Source: Acanthamoeba lenticulata (Eukaryota > Discosea > Longamoebia > Acanthamoebidae). Taken from it: a stretch of DNA of 16,960 nt. Made by a program: the position numbers and the translations under genes. The stretch spans positions 1 to 16,960 of the forward strand of contig NAVB01001818.1 in assembly GCA_002179805.1 (NCBI GenBank). Direction: 5' to 3'. The notes under the pieces are model-generated. The model was not told the DNA's origin. It saw only the letters and a program-made list of their open reading frames with translations, and made no database searches. Below are positions 1-7,614 of this stretch, in pieces; position 1 is the stretch's first letter, and every line of letters begins with the position of its first letter.

Positions 1-46
1 GACACGACACGACACGACACGACACGACACGACACGACACGACACG
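1..46. repeat. GACAC pentanucleotide microsatellite in an intron
   Basis: Nine uninterrupted copies of GACAC fill the left edge and continue beyond the window. They lie in what appears to be an intron of the RasGEF-like gene. That intron ends with the acceptor GCGCAG at 85-90, just before the first coding bases. The sequence from 47 to 90 stays rich in CACG and looks like degraded repeat. Confidence 0.9.
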
Positions 47-90
47 CACATGGCACGCACACACGCAAGCTCACGCGTGGGCACGCGCAG

Positions 91-1239
91 GATCCGGCCA
101 GCAAGCGCAAGACGGGATCGGTGATCTCGGGGCAGGCCAACACGATGGACGAGTGGCGCGCCTCTGTCGCGTTCTCGCTGTCGCCGCTTCTCGGCTACTC
201 GCCCCCCGACGTTCCGGCCGACGTCGTATCTGCCATCGCTGCCACTGCCGGCCCCGCCGACCATCTATCCACACCGACCGTGACCATGACGCCGGCGGCG
301 CCATCGACGGCGGGCGCGGGCGCCCCGACGGAAAAGGCGCCGGCGCTGGGCGCACGGCCGCGGCAGTCGTCGCATGCGGCAATCAAGGGCAACGACGACG
401 TCATCACGGCCAGCCTCAACAGCGCGCCGACGCCCGCAGCTGCCGCGACACCTGCTGCGGCGACGACCAACACGGCGACGGCAGCTGCAGCGACGACGCC
501 CGCGGCCACGCCCGAGAAGAAAGTGCCGCGCAAGCGCCCGCCGTCGACCTCATTCCTGTCGCCGGTACTGCTGCCCAAGTCATCGAAGGAGACCAAGGAG
601 GCCAAAGAGGCCAAGGAGGCCGCCAAGGAGGCCAAAGAGGCCGCCAAGGAAGCCAAAGAGGCAGCCAAGGAGGCCAAGGAGGCAGCCAAGGAGGCTGCCA
701 AGGAGGCCGCCAAGGGCGCAGCCCCCGCCGCCAAGAGCTCTGCTCCAAAGGAAGCGGCCAAGGACGCCAAGAGCGCCGCCGGGTTAGGCCAGGCAGCTGT
801 GGCTGGAGAGAAGGCGACACAGGCAGGAGGGTCGTCGTCGATATCAGTGTCGAGCGGAGGAAGCGCGGGCCTGACGGTGACGACGACGGCGCTGATCAAC
901 TTTGAGAAGTACTCGCTGGTGGGAGCCAAGGTGACGGAGCTGCTCGCATGCCAGTCATCGACCTACTGCTTTGAGGAGGTCGAGTTCATCCAGCGCTGGC
1001 TCAACAAGGTCCTCGCCGACGCTCTCGACGAGGAGGCCATCACCGCCACCGCCCAGTCCCTCAGCGACAAGGTATGATCTCCCTTGGCCATCCCGTCAGT
1101 GATCGTTCTCTCACAACTTCTCCCCCCCCCCTCTCTTCTTGTATTTCGGCAGAGGGACCCGGCACGCCCATCGTCGATCAAACGGAGCCTGTCTAAGAAG
1201 ATCGCCGCCGTTGGCGTCCGTGACACCCGCCGGGGATAG
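91..1239 (+). CDS. RasGEF (Cdc25-like) protein, 3' end of gene, two exons
   Basis: Proposed exons are 91..1071 and 1153..1239, joined in phase 0 and giving the last 355 residues; the gene begins outside the window. The identification rests on a stretch from about residue 267 that starts ALINFEKYSLVG and continues through LLACQSS and VEFIQRWL. This matches the end of the Cdc25-type RasGEF catalytic domain, where a conserved INF-x-K segment is followed by a helix with a YQ/CQ motif and then xxFL. Such proteins load GTP onto Ras-family GTPases at membranes. The preceding 260 residues are low complexity (Ala/Thr/Pro, then KEA repeats), so the rest of the catalytic domain must lie upstream and this segment is probably an insertion. 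After the domain the protein ends with a short basic tail (IKRSLSKKIAAVGVRDTRRG). No ATG start is visible, because the exon opens straight after an acceptor. The family call is fairly sure, but the left exon boundary is less so. Confidence 0.7.
589..720 (+). repeat. KEA(A) coding repeat, A/K/E-rich helix
   Basis: An imperfect tandem repeat of AAGGAGGCC / AAAGAGGCC units encodes KEAKEAAKEAKEAAKEA-type sequence inside the RasGEF-like exon, about residues 167-209. The composition predicts a long, stable helix with alternating Lys and Glu. The antisense strand is also open here, which is only a by-product of the repeat. Confidence 0.85.
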
Positions 1240-1558
1240 CCGCGCTCTCCCCAAGAAAGCGTGTTTGAGGGGGGGGGGCTTGATCTCACGGTGAGGAGAC
1301 TGTACTTGCGGGAGGAGGTTTGCAACCAGGCCATGTGGGCGGATTGGTGGTGCGGGTTGGTGGCGGAGGCGTGTACTTGTACTCGCGAGAACGATTAAAC
1401 GACTCGTCCAAGTAATTCTAAACCGCGTATTTGTGGGCGGTGGGGCGGCATCAACATGCGTGCAATTGATTGCATTCGTGCACACCAGACGGGGAAGCCA
1501 AATAAATAGACCCGCGGGGTAAGAGGACGAGAGACCACGCGAGTTACAACAACGACGC
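1240..1558. other. Convergent 3' intergenic region
   Basis: This non-coding stretch separates the stop codons of the RasGEF-like gene (plus) and the STRAP-like gene (minus), so it must hold both 3' UTRs. A plus-strand AATAAA at 1501-1506 could be the RasGEF gene's polyadenylation signal. I see no AATAAA on the minus strand for the other gene. A run of nine G lies near 1270. No gene-like frame with family similarity was found. Confidence 0.6.
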
Positions 1559-3809
1559 CTACTGGGCAGGCGGGGCGGCGTCGTCGAGCGGGAACTGGGT
1601 CTCCTCGTCGCTGCCGGCGGACGAGACGTCGTTGGGGGCGGCCGAGGCGTCGTCGGTGGTGGCCACGGGCGTGGCTTGGATGGCGTCCTCAGCCTGGGGC
1701 TGCAGCTGGAGCTGCTGTTGCTGCTGCTGAAGGAGCATCTGCAACTGCTGCTGTTGCTGGAGCTGCTGCTGTTGCTTCTTCTTGAGCTTCTTGGCGGCCT
1801 TGGCGGCCTCCTTCTTTTTCTTCTCCTCTTCCTTCCGCTTCTCCTCCTCCTTCTTCTTCTTATCGTCCTCCTTCCGCTTCTCCTCGCGCTGCTTGTCCTG
1901 GAGCTCCTCGAGCTCGCGCACGACGGGCTCCTTCATCCACAGTCGGATCGTCCCGTCATCCGAACTCGACGCGAAGTAGGCGTACGTCGGGTGCCACCTC
2001 ACGCAGTGCACCGGCCCGTGGTGGCCCTTGAACACCCCTGCGCACACACACGCGCGCACACACACACGCACACACACGCACATTCGGGTGTTTAGCGCCA
2101 GAGGGAAAGAAAGAAAGAGAAAGAAAGAAAGAAAAGGGATAAAAGCGGGGAGGAGGGGGAGGGGTAGAGGGGGGGGGGAGGGAGAGGGCATTACCGAGCT
2201 CCTTGTTCGTGGCAAAGTCCCACAGGTGGACCCAGAAGTTGGTGCCGCCCGTCACGAACACGGGATTCGGGCAGTCGTCGGTCGCGCCTCGCAGCGACGC
2301 CGAGGCCAGCTCGCACGGCGACGTGTGCGTCTTCACCACCTCCCACCTGCCCCCCCCCCGCCCGCATTTCGGGTTAGCTTTTGGGGAAGGACGAGACACC
2401 ATCCCACCATCGATCCCTCCGTCATCCATCCATCCATCAGCAGTCAACATACGAGTTGCGATCAAAGAAATGGACGGTCTTGCCGGCGACGGCGGTGAGG
2501 TGCTTGCCGTCGAGGGAGAGCTCGATCGACACGACGGGCTCGTTGATGGCGAGCTGCTTCACCTCCCCGCCCTTCTCGCCCACGCGCAAGTCCCACAGCC
2601 GGACGTTGTCCCCCGCACTTCATCATCATCATCGTCACGCCATCATCATTGCCATTACCGTTATCGCCCCCCCCAAATCATCATCATCATGATGGTCCAT
2701 AAATCACGAGATTTGGATTAGTTGCGCCACGAGCTGGTTATGGCCCATCGCTCACACACCCATTCGTGGCACACGTCCATACGCGCGCGCACATACACAC
2801 ACACACAAAGAAAGAAAGAAAGAAAGAGCGAGACGCGAAAGAGAAGTGTACCTGATGAGGGTGTGCTCGGAGGACCAGATGACCTCCTTGATCGTGTCCG
2901 CGTGCCCGGCCAGCGCGTGGGTCTCGGCCAGGTGGGCCAGATCGTAGATCTTCACGAGCTTCTCCTGCCCGCCCGTCGCCACCCGCGTTCCCTCCTGATG
3001 TGTCCCATCCCCGCCCGCCCGTCGCCGCACATCAGACCATCAAGAGCAGGAGGAGGAGAGAAGAGGGAGAAAGGAAGGAAGAGAGGAAGAAAGGAAGGAA
3101 GAGGCAACACGCCAGGTCGCGGCCACCAGCGACAGACGGGACAGAAAAAGAGGCTACGAGAGGGGAGCACGAACGGGAGCAAAATCGGCCGCTCGCACGA
3201 TCCGCTTGTGTTCGAAGTTGTGGAGCTCCTCCCCGTTCAGCGTGCTCCACACCTTCCTGCGCTCCGCGACATCGCACGTCCGCGCGCGCATGAGCTTGAG
3301 CGCGCTGCTGCTGCGGCGGCGCGGCCATTCGGGCGCAGGCCAGGGTGGCTTTGTTTGGGAGGGTTGGGGGGGACGGTACACGTTGTAATCGGCGGAGGCG
3401 GTGACGATGCGGTTGGCCTGGTGGTCCAGACGCGCGCTCCACACGGCGCCCTGTTGTCCAGCACAGCAGCCCACGCGCACCCAGTGGGTGAGGACGCGCG
3501 ACCACAAGGACACCTTCACCACCACCACCGTCCACCACTCAAGGAGCGAAACAACGAACCCTGTGGCCAAGGAAGGTGCCGATCCAGTCACCAGTGTCCT
3601 GTCTCAGCATAGCGTTGCCATCTGAGCGGCCGAGAAAATTAATCACAGCGAAATGTGAAGAAAGAAAAGCGAGTCATACCGAGACAACCGCTCGAGATGA
3701 AGACTCCATCAGGAGAAGGGCAGAAGTGGAAGGCCGGCACAGGGCGGGAATGGCCACCGCAGATGACCGGCAGCAAAGGGCCAGGGAATGGGATCAAGGG
3801 TTCCGCCAT
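1559..3809 (-). CDS. STRAP: STRAP/UNRIP-like WD40 protein with charged and Gln-rich tail
   Basis: The model has eight exons, complement(join(1559..2037, 2195..2346, 2453..2617, 2852..2994, 3175..3256, 3380..3450, 3560..3621, 3680..3809)), giving 427 residues. All junctions are GT-AG and in frame. The ATG at 3809 opens [10 protein letters not shown], and the WD repeats follow at once. Matches to STRAP run the whole length: GGHSRPV near the start, [20 protein letters not shown] at 44-63, GAVW, [33 protein letters not shown], and [14 protein letters not shown] before [11 protein letters not shown] at 292-302. STRAP is a seven-bladed propeller that binds the SMN complex during snRNP assembly and scaffolds several other pathways. 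Residues 303-427 are an extra tail of K/E blocks, then poly-Gln, then an acidic end, absent from the roughly 350-residue animal protein. eIF3i is a related propeller, but the LRQ-x-TGDW segment favours STRAP. The gene lies 204 bp downstream of the oxygenase gene on the same strand. Confidence 0.93.
1700..1905 (-). repeat. Lys/Glu and poly-Gln coding repeat in the STRAP-like tail
   Basis: On the coding (minus) strand this stretch is AAG/GAG-rich and then CAG-rich. It encodes blocks of K and E, then KKLKKK, then runs of four to six Gln separated by Leu. The first part has the pattern of a single charged alpha helix and the second is a Gln-rich, coiled-coil-prone segment. On the plus strand the same bases read as poly-Leu, which is a shadow. 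Confidence 0.85.
2041..2135. repeat. CA/CG repeat and GAAA repeat within a STRAP-gene intron
   Basis: Within the last intron of the STRAP-like gene (2038-2194), a CA/CG-alternating tract at 2041-2082 is followed by a GAAA tract at about 2105-2135 and a G-rich run near 2165-2182. In transcript orientation the intron reads C-tract after the donor, then TTTC, then GT repeats up to the acceptor. Confidence 0.85.
2781..2829. repeat. Alternating CG/CA tract and GAAA repeat in an intron
   Basis: In the STRAP-gene intron at 2618-2851, an ACGCGCGC tract runs into CA dinucleotides and then five GAAA units. ATC/ATG trinucleotide repeats lie at the other end of the same intron (about 2620-2690). The alternating purine-pyrimidine part could adopt Z-DNA, which is inference. 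Confidence 0.8.
3045..3104. repeat. Polypurine (AGG/GAAGG) tract in an intron
   Basis: An almost pure purine stretch on the plus strand lies inside the STRAP-gene intron at 2995-3174. In the minus-strand transcript it is a pyrimidine tract. Confidence 0.8.
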
Positions 3810-4013
3810 TCTTCAAAACAACGATCCGAGGGAGACGAGAGGGAGAGGAGGAGATGAGGGATGCACACGGGCCCCGAGACGCGAGATGGGAGGAGGGAAG
3901 AAGAACTCAATGAGCTCGTCCGCGGAAAAACTCCGCCGAAACGGGTAGAAAACATATTTCCTTATTTTCTTTTCTCGAGTTTTTCTCGTCTTGATGATTG
4001 GGCGCGGCGCTGA
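3810..4013 (-). promoter_or_regulatory. Oxygenase 3' end and STRAP-like gene promoter region
   Basis: This 204-bp spacer between two minus-strand genes must contain the 3' UTR of the oxygenase and the promoter and 5' UTR of the STRAP-like gene. The part next to the oxygenase stop is AT-richer (3940-3990). The rest is GA-rich. I recognise no TATA box or clear polyadenylation hexamer. Confidence 0.4.
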
Positions 4014-5894
4014 TTACAAGCCAGGCAAAAGGTCGCGGCTGTAGTCCGCTGCAAGCACCTGGTGGAAGGCGTAGGCGGCTTGTTCGACGTTTGGCGCATA
4101 GCGGCCCACGTTATACGCGCGTGAGTTGAGGCCCTGCTGCACGAGTTCCGACACCCAGGCGTCCTCGTCCTGGATTCCCTCCGAGATCTTAATGCTCTCC
4201 TCCAGCCCTTTTGGCAGTTCCTGCGTGGTGATGTCCTGAAAGGTGATCGGCAATCAGCTGAAACAGAAGAACAAGCAGGCAGTTCCAGACCGCACTTTGG
4301 CAGGTTCGCCCGAGGAGTTATGGTGCTCTTTGCCGTCGGGAAGCATGAAGTAGTCGAACTGCACTAACGTTTCGTCCGTGGAAATAGGTATCGCTCTTTT
4401 GGAATTCAGAATTTCAACGTACGCGTAAAATGAGTTGATCGTACCGCCCAGAGTGGGAAGGGCGCAGCTTGCGCGTCAGTCGTACGTACCGATTGGTGTC
4501 CATCACGTTGCCGTAGCGGTTGATCATGAAGTTGGGGTACAAGAATGCGTAGTGAGCGCCCTGCTTGCCTACCCGATCTCGAAGCAGCTGGTCTTCCGTC
4601 TGCCGCCAGGCTCCGAGAGTAAGCAAGCCGGGGGCAATTCGCAGACGCATGTGAAGAGGCACGGGACTACCTGGTTCGTGGTGCCTTGACAGGATTGCAG
4701 AGACCACCGGCCGCGCACGACGGTCGAATATTGGCTAGCATCAAGCTGTGCGTTGAGTGTCTTGTGAAGCACCGACACGTGATACCCGCCGTCTAAGTAA
4801 TTTTCCGCATAGACCTGATATCCCCTCCCTCGCAAATTTGTCACTCCACTACTTCTGCGTTCTGGCGAGGCAAGGGAAGAGGGGCCGACCTTCCAGTTGG
4901 ACTTGACCGTGTAGTTGCGGGTGCACATGTATTTCAGCTGACGATACTGAGTGCCCTCCAGTATGTCGGATAGAGGCTGAAGTTCCTCATGCAGTTCTCC
5001 TTCGTCGGCCGATGAATCTGCCCCGCGTACAAGAGAATGAAAAACGAATCCTCACACAGACTTATGGTGGTGAATGGCTGCGATACTGACGTACCAACGT
5101 TAATAAAGATCCAGCGACCCCATTCGGTCACCTTGAGGGGAACGAGTCCGTTGTCCTTGGGCTTGAAGTCTGTTCATGGCTCACGTCAGGCAGACCGCAG
5201 TGCAAGGGACGTCATTCGCATGCGACAAACCTTTGATGCCACCCACTCGAGGCGCCACGCGAAGTCGCCCGTCGAGTTGGTAGGTCCACCCGTGGTAGGG
5301 ACACACGAGCTCGTTCTTACAGCCTTCACCCTGCTCTCTCCTGCCTCGTGAGCGCCAACATTATGCTGGGCAGCAACCGGGCTGTTTCGTGCGTACGGTT
5401 GCTACTTTGGCGGCGTGATGTCTGCAAACATTGAAGAAGGCACGCAATTGCCCGTCCTGGTCCCGCACGACAACATAGGGTTCGCCCATCAGGTCTCCTG
5501 TAAAGTACTGGCCGGGCTGCTGAACCTGTTCCGAGCGGCCCACTGCTGGTTCGTGAGCACAAGAGAAGAGGGAAGCGCTCCGATAGGACGTACCTTGCTG
5601 CCACCCACGATGAAAAACCATTGCGGCCTCCTTCTTGAAGAAGTCTAAGCTGGTGTACCAGGAAGCGGGCGGTGTCGAGGCGCGCTCAATTGGTATCTGC
5701 GGGTTCCACCTCTTAACCTCCTTTGCAAAGAAGTCATCTCTGTTGGGCTCCACTGCCACCGAGTAGCGCAGCCCAGCTGCGCACAAAGGAGGAGGTGTTC
5801 GCAAGCAAAGCTGTGGGAGCCTGTGCGCCCACGGTAGAGCCCTCACAGTACTCAAGAACGTGGTTCGCGGATGACGCACTACTATGGAGGACAT
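4014..5894 (-). CDS. Rieske non-heme iron oxygenase, choline monooxygenase-like, probably mitochondrial
   Basis: The nine exons are complement(join(4014..4235, 4296..4395, 4490..4599, 4671..4814, 4890..5017, 5095..5169, 5231..5330, 5397..5542, 5594..5894)), giving 441 residues, close to plant choline monooxygenase length. The Rieske [2Fe-2S] ligands are CRHH (Cys140, His142) and CPYHGW (Cys159, His162). The mononuclear iron site is ENYLDGGYHVSVLHK (His262, His267), with Asp393 in QDEDAW as the likely third ligand. YAFLYPNFMINRYG, MDTN and the end segment RAYNVGRYAPNVEQA also match choline monooxygenase-like proteins. The known reaction of that family is O2-dependent oxidation of choline to betaine aldehyde; the substrate here is inferred. 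I chose the ATG at 5894 because residues 1-45 are Arg-rich, lack acidic residues and resemble a mitochondrial presequence. An ATG at 6101 would add 69 unrelated residues. Introns are unusually short (51-94 bp). Other Rieske oxygenase substrates remain possible. Confidence 0.9.
5543..5550 (-). other. NAGNAG tandem splice acceptor
   Basis: In transcript orientation the intron 5593-5543 ends ACCAGCAG. Splicing at the second CAG gives GWQQVGRSEQV, which aligns without a gap to the choline monooxygenase pattern GWQ-x-x-G-x-S-x-QV. Splicing at the first CAG adds one Ala (GWQQAVGRSEQV). Both stay in frame. Confidence 0.7.
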
Positions 5895-6158
5895 ATGCGG
5901 GTCAATGGGGTCAGCTGCGGTTCTGCTGCTCTCGCGTGCCTCTGCAACGTTGCGTAGACCGTCACCAGAATTCAGGGACCGTACGCATAACTGGGATGTC
6001 TCTGCCAAATACCCAATATTCTTTTCGTCGACAGTGCGACAAAACGACCTGCTCGCCGCATAGCAATCGACGCAAGAGAGGAGGAAGAGAAGAGGAGGCA
6101 CCTGGCCTTTTGATTAGTGGGGCGCTCACGTTCTGTTTACATCCGAAACGGAAGCGAG
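5895..6158. promoter_or_regulatory. Divergent promoter region between oxygenase and DENN-WD40 genes
   Basis: The two ATG codons face away from each other across 264 bp, so both promoters and 5' UTRs should lie here unless non-coding exons exist further out. No TATA box stands out. A purine-rich block lies near 6070-6100, and the plus-strand frame is closed by TGA at 6111, 48 bases before the DENN start. Confidence 0.5.
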
Positions 6159-7570
6159 ATGGAAAATAACGACCCCAAATCGCGAGAAGGCGACGGACGG
6201 GCGGAGGGTGGCGACAATGGAGCAGGGCAAGAGGAGAAGGAGGGCCAGCAGGCCAGCAACACTGCCTGCACTCTGTTTGCACACTACTTCCTCACCTTCG
6301 GCTGGGAGCCGGGGCGGCCGCTTCTCACCTACGACGAAAACAGCATTCGCGTCCGTAGCAGCAGCACCGGTGGCGGCAGCTCGCGGGGTCCTCCGGGTAC
6401 CTTGCCTCCTTATTTGTTTTTCCCCCTCGTCGCGTGAGCCGCGGCGATGCTGATGTTGTTTCTATTTGTGGTATATTTAAACCAAACAGGCGGCAAAGGG
6501 CGAGGGGCAGAGTCGCCGCTGCAAGTTGCATTCAAGGCCGCACTGTTGGCCCGCTATCCCGAGCAGGACCGCGCGGACGTGCCCTTCCCGCCCCACACCT
6601 GGATGGTACCGCCGAGCCCGCCTCTCTCTCTCCCCTTCTCTTTCTTAGGATGCAGCGTTGGCGCCGGCACGTCAGTACACGTGGCCGTGGGTCATGAAAT
6701 GACACATACGCGCCACGCAGTTCTGCTTCCCGCAAGGCATGGTGCTCAAGGATAAGGACCCGCCCAAGCCACTCTACTTCCCGGTGGTGCTCACGGCCGA
6801 GGACGGCACGCAGCTCTACGGCGCATGCCTCACCTTCTACGAGCAGCTCACCACGGCCGAGGTGCACGACCTCTACGAAGCCTTCTACGCCGAGGCTGAC
6901 CGGCGCTCAACCGATGCGGCGCCCAAGTCCCCCAAATCGTCCAAAGAGGACGATCCTGCCGGGTCGCTGATCGCCTCCGTACCTTCTCCGGCCTCGGGGA
7001 CCGCCCTCACGCCTACCACCACCCTTGCCATGCCGTCTTCTTCTGTTTCAGCCTCTACCGTGGTAATGCCTGTGCTGCCGCCTCTCTTTCTTTTAAACTA
7101 TTTTATTTGATCACTGGTGTAGACATCATCATACACTCATCTCTGCTTACAACAGCGGGCGTTGCCGAAGCGGCTCTACGCGCCCAAATCGATCTGCATC
7201 CTCTCGCGACACTCCTTCACGCTCTTCTTCCGGGACTGGCTCTGCGGGCTCTACTCGCTCTCCAAGGAGCTCCCGGCCTCCATGATCGACTCCTTCATTG
7301 TCCAGCTCCTCGACCAGGCACGCACGCGACTCCTTTGCCTTCTCGCTTGCGTGCTTTCTCATTAACTCGCTTGGTCTTCTCAATCCCGCAGGTGCCGCTG
7401 CCTCTACCCTCCGTGGGCCTCAGCCTTACCATCGGAGAGCGGCAGGCGATCTTGAACCCGTCCGACGACCGCTTCCCGCGCACCGACGTACTCTCCCTTC
7501 TCCCGCGCCCCCGTGCAGCTTTCTCCCTCGTGGCGCACCAGAGAGGCCCACCCCTCCCTCCCCTGATGTA

Positions 7571-7614
<44 letters not shown>

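Noticed and set aside
1..90. Regular short repeats that might suggest a CRISPR-like array
   Set aside because: The units are 5 bp with no spacers. This is a simple microsatellite in a eukaryotic intron.
195..929. Minus-strand open frame of 244 codons opposite the RasGEF-like exon
   Set aside because: It is a shadow of the KEA and Ala-rich coding repeat. It has repetitive Ala/Ser/Leu content, no family resemblance and no splice logic.
1676..2095. Plus-strand Leu-rich frame resembling a membrane protein
   Set aside because: The poly-Leu is the antisense of the CAG/AAG-rich tail of the STRAP-like gene, which has solid family support.
1559..3809. Annotation of the WD40 gene as eIF3i
   Set aside because: The [15 protein letters not shown] segment and the spacing of repeats follow STRAP more closely. 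A search with the full model against both families would settle it.
5895..6101. Upstream ATG at 6101 as the start of the oxygenase
   Set aside because: It adds 69 residues with no family similarity and uses up most of the spacer to the divergent gene. The ATG at 5894 yields a typical targeting peptide.
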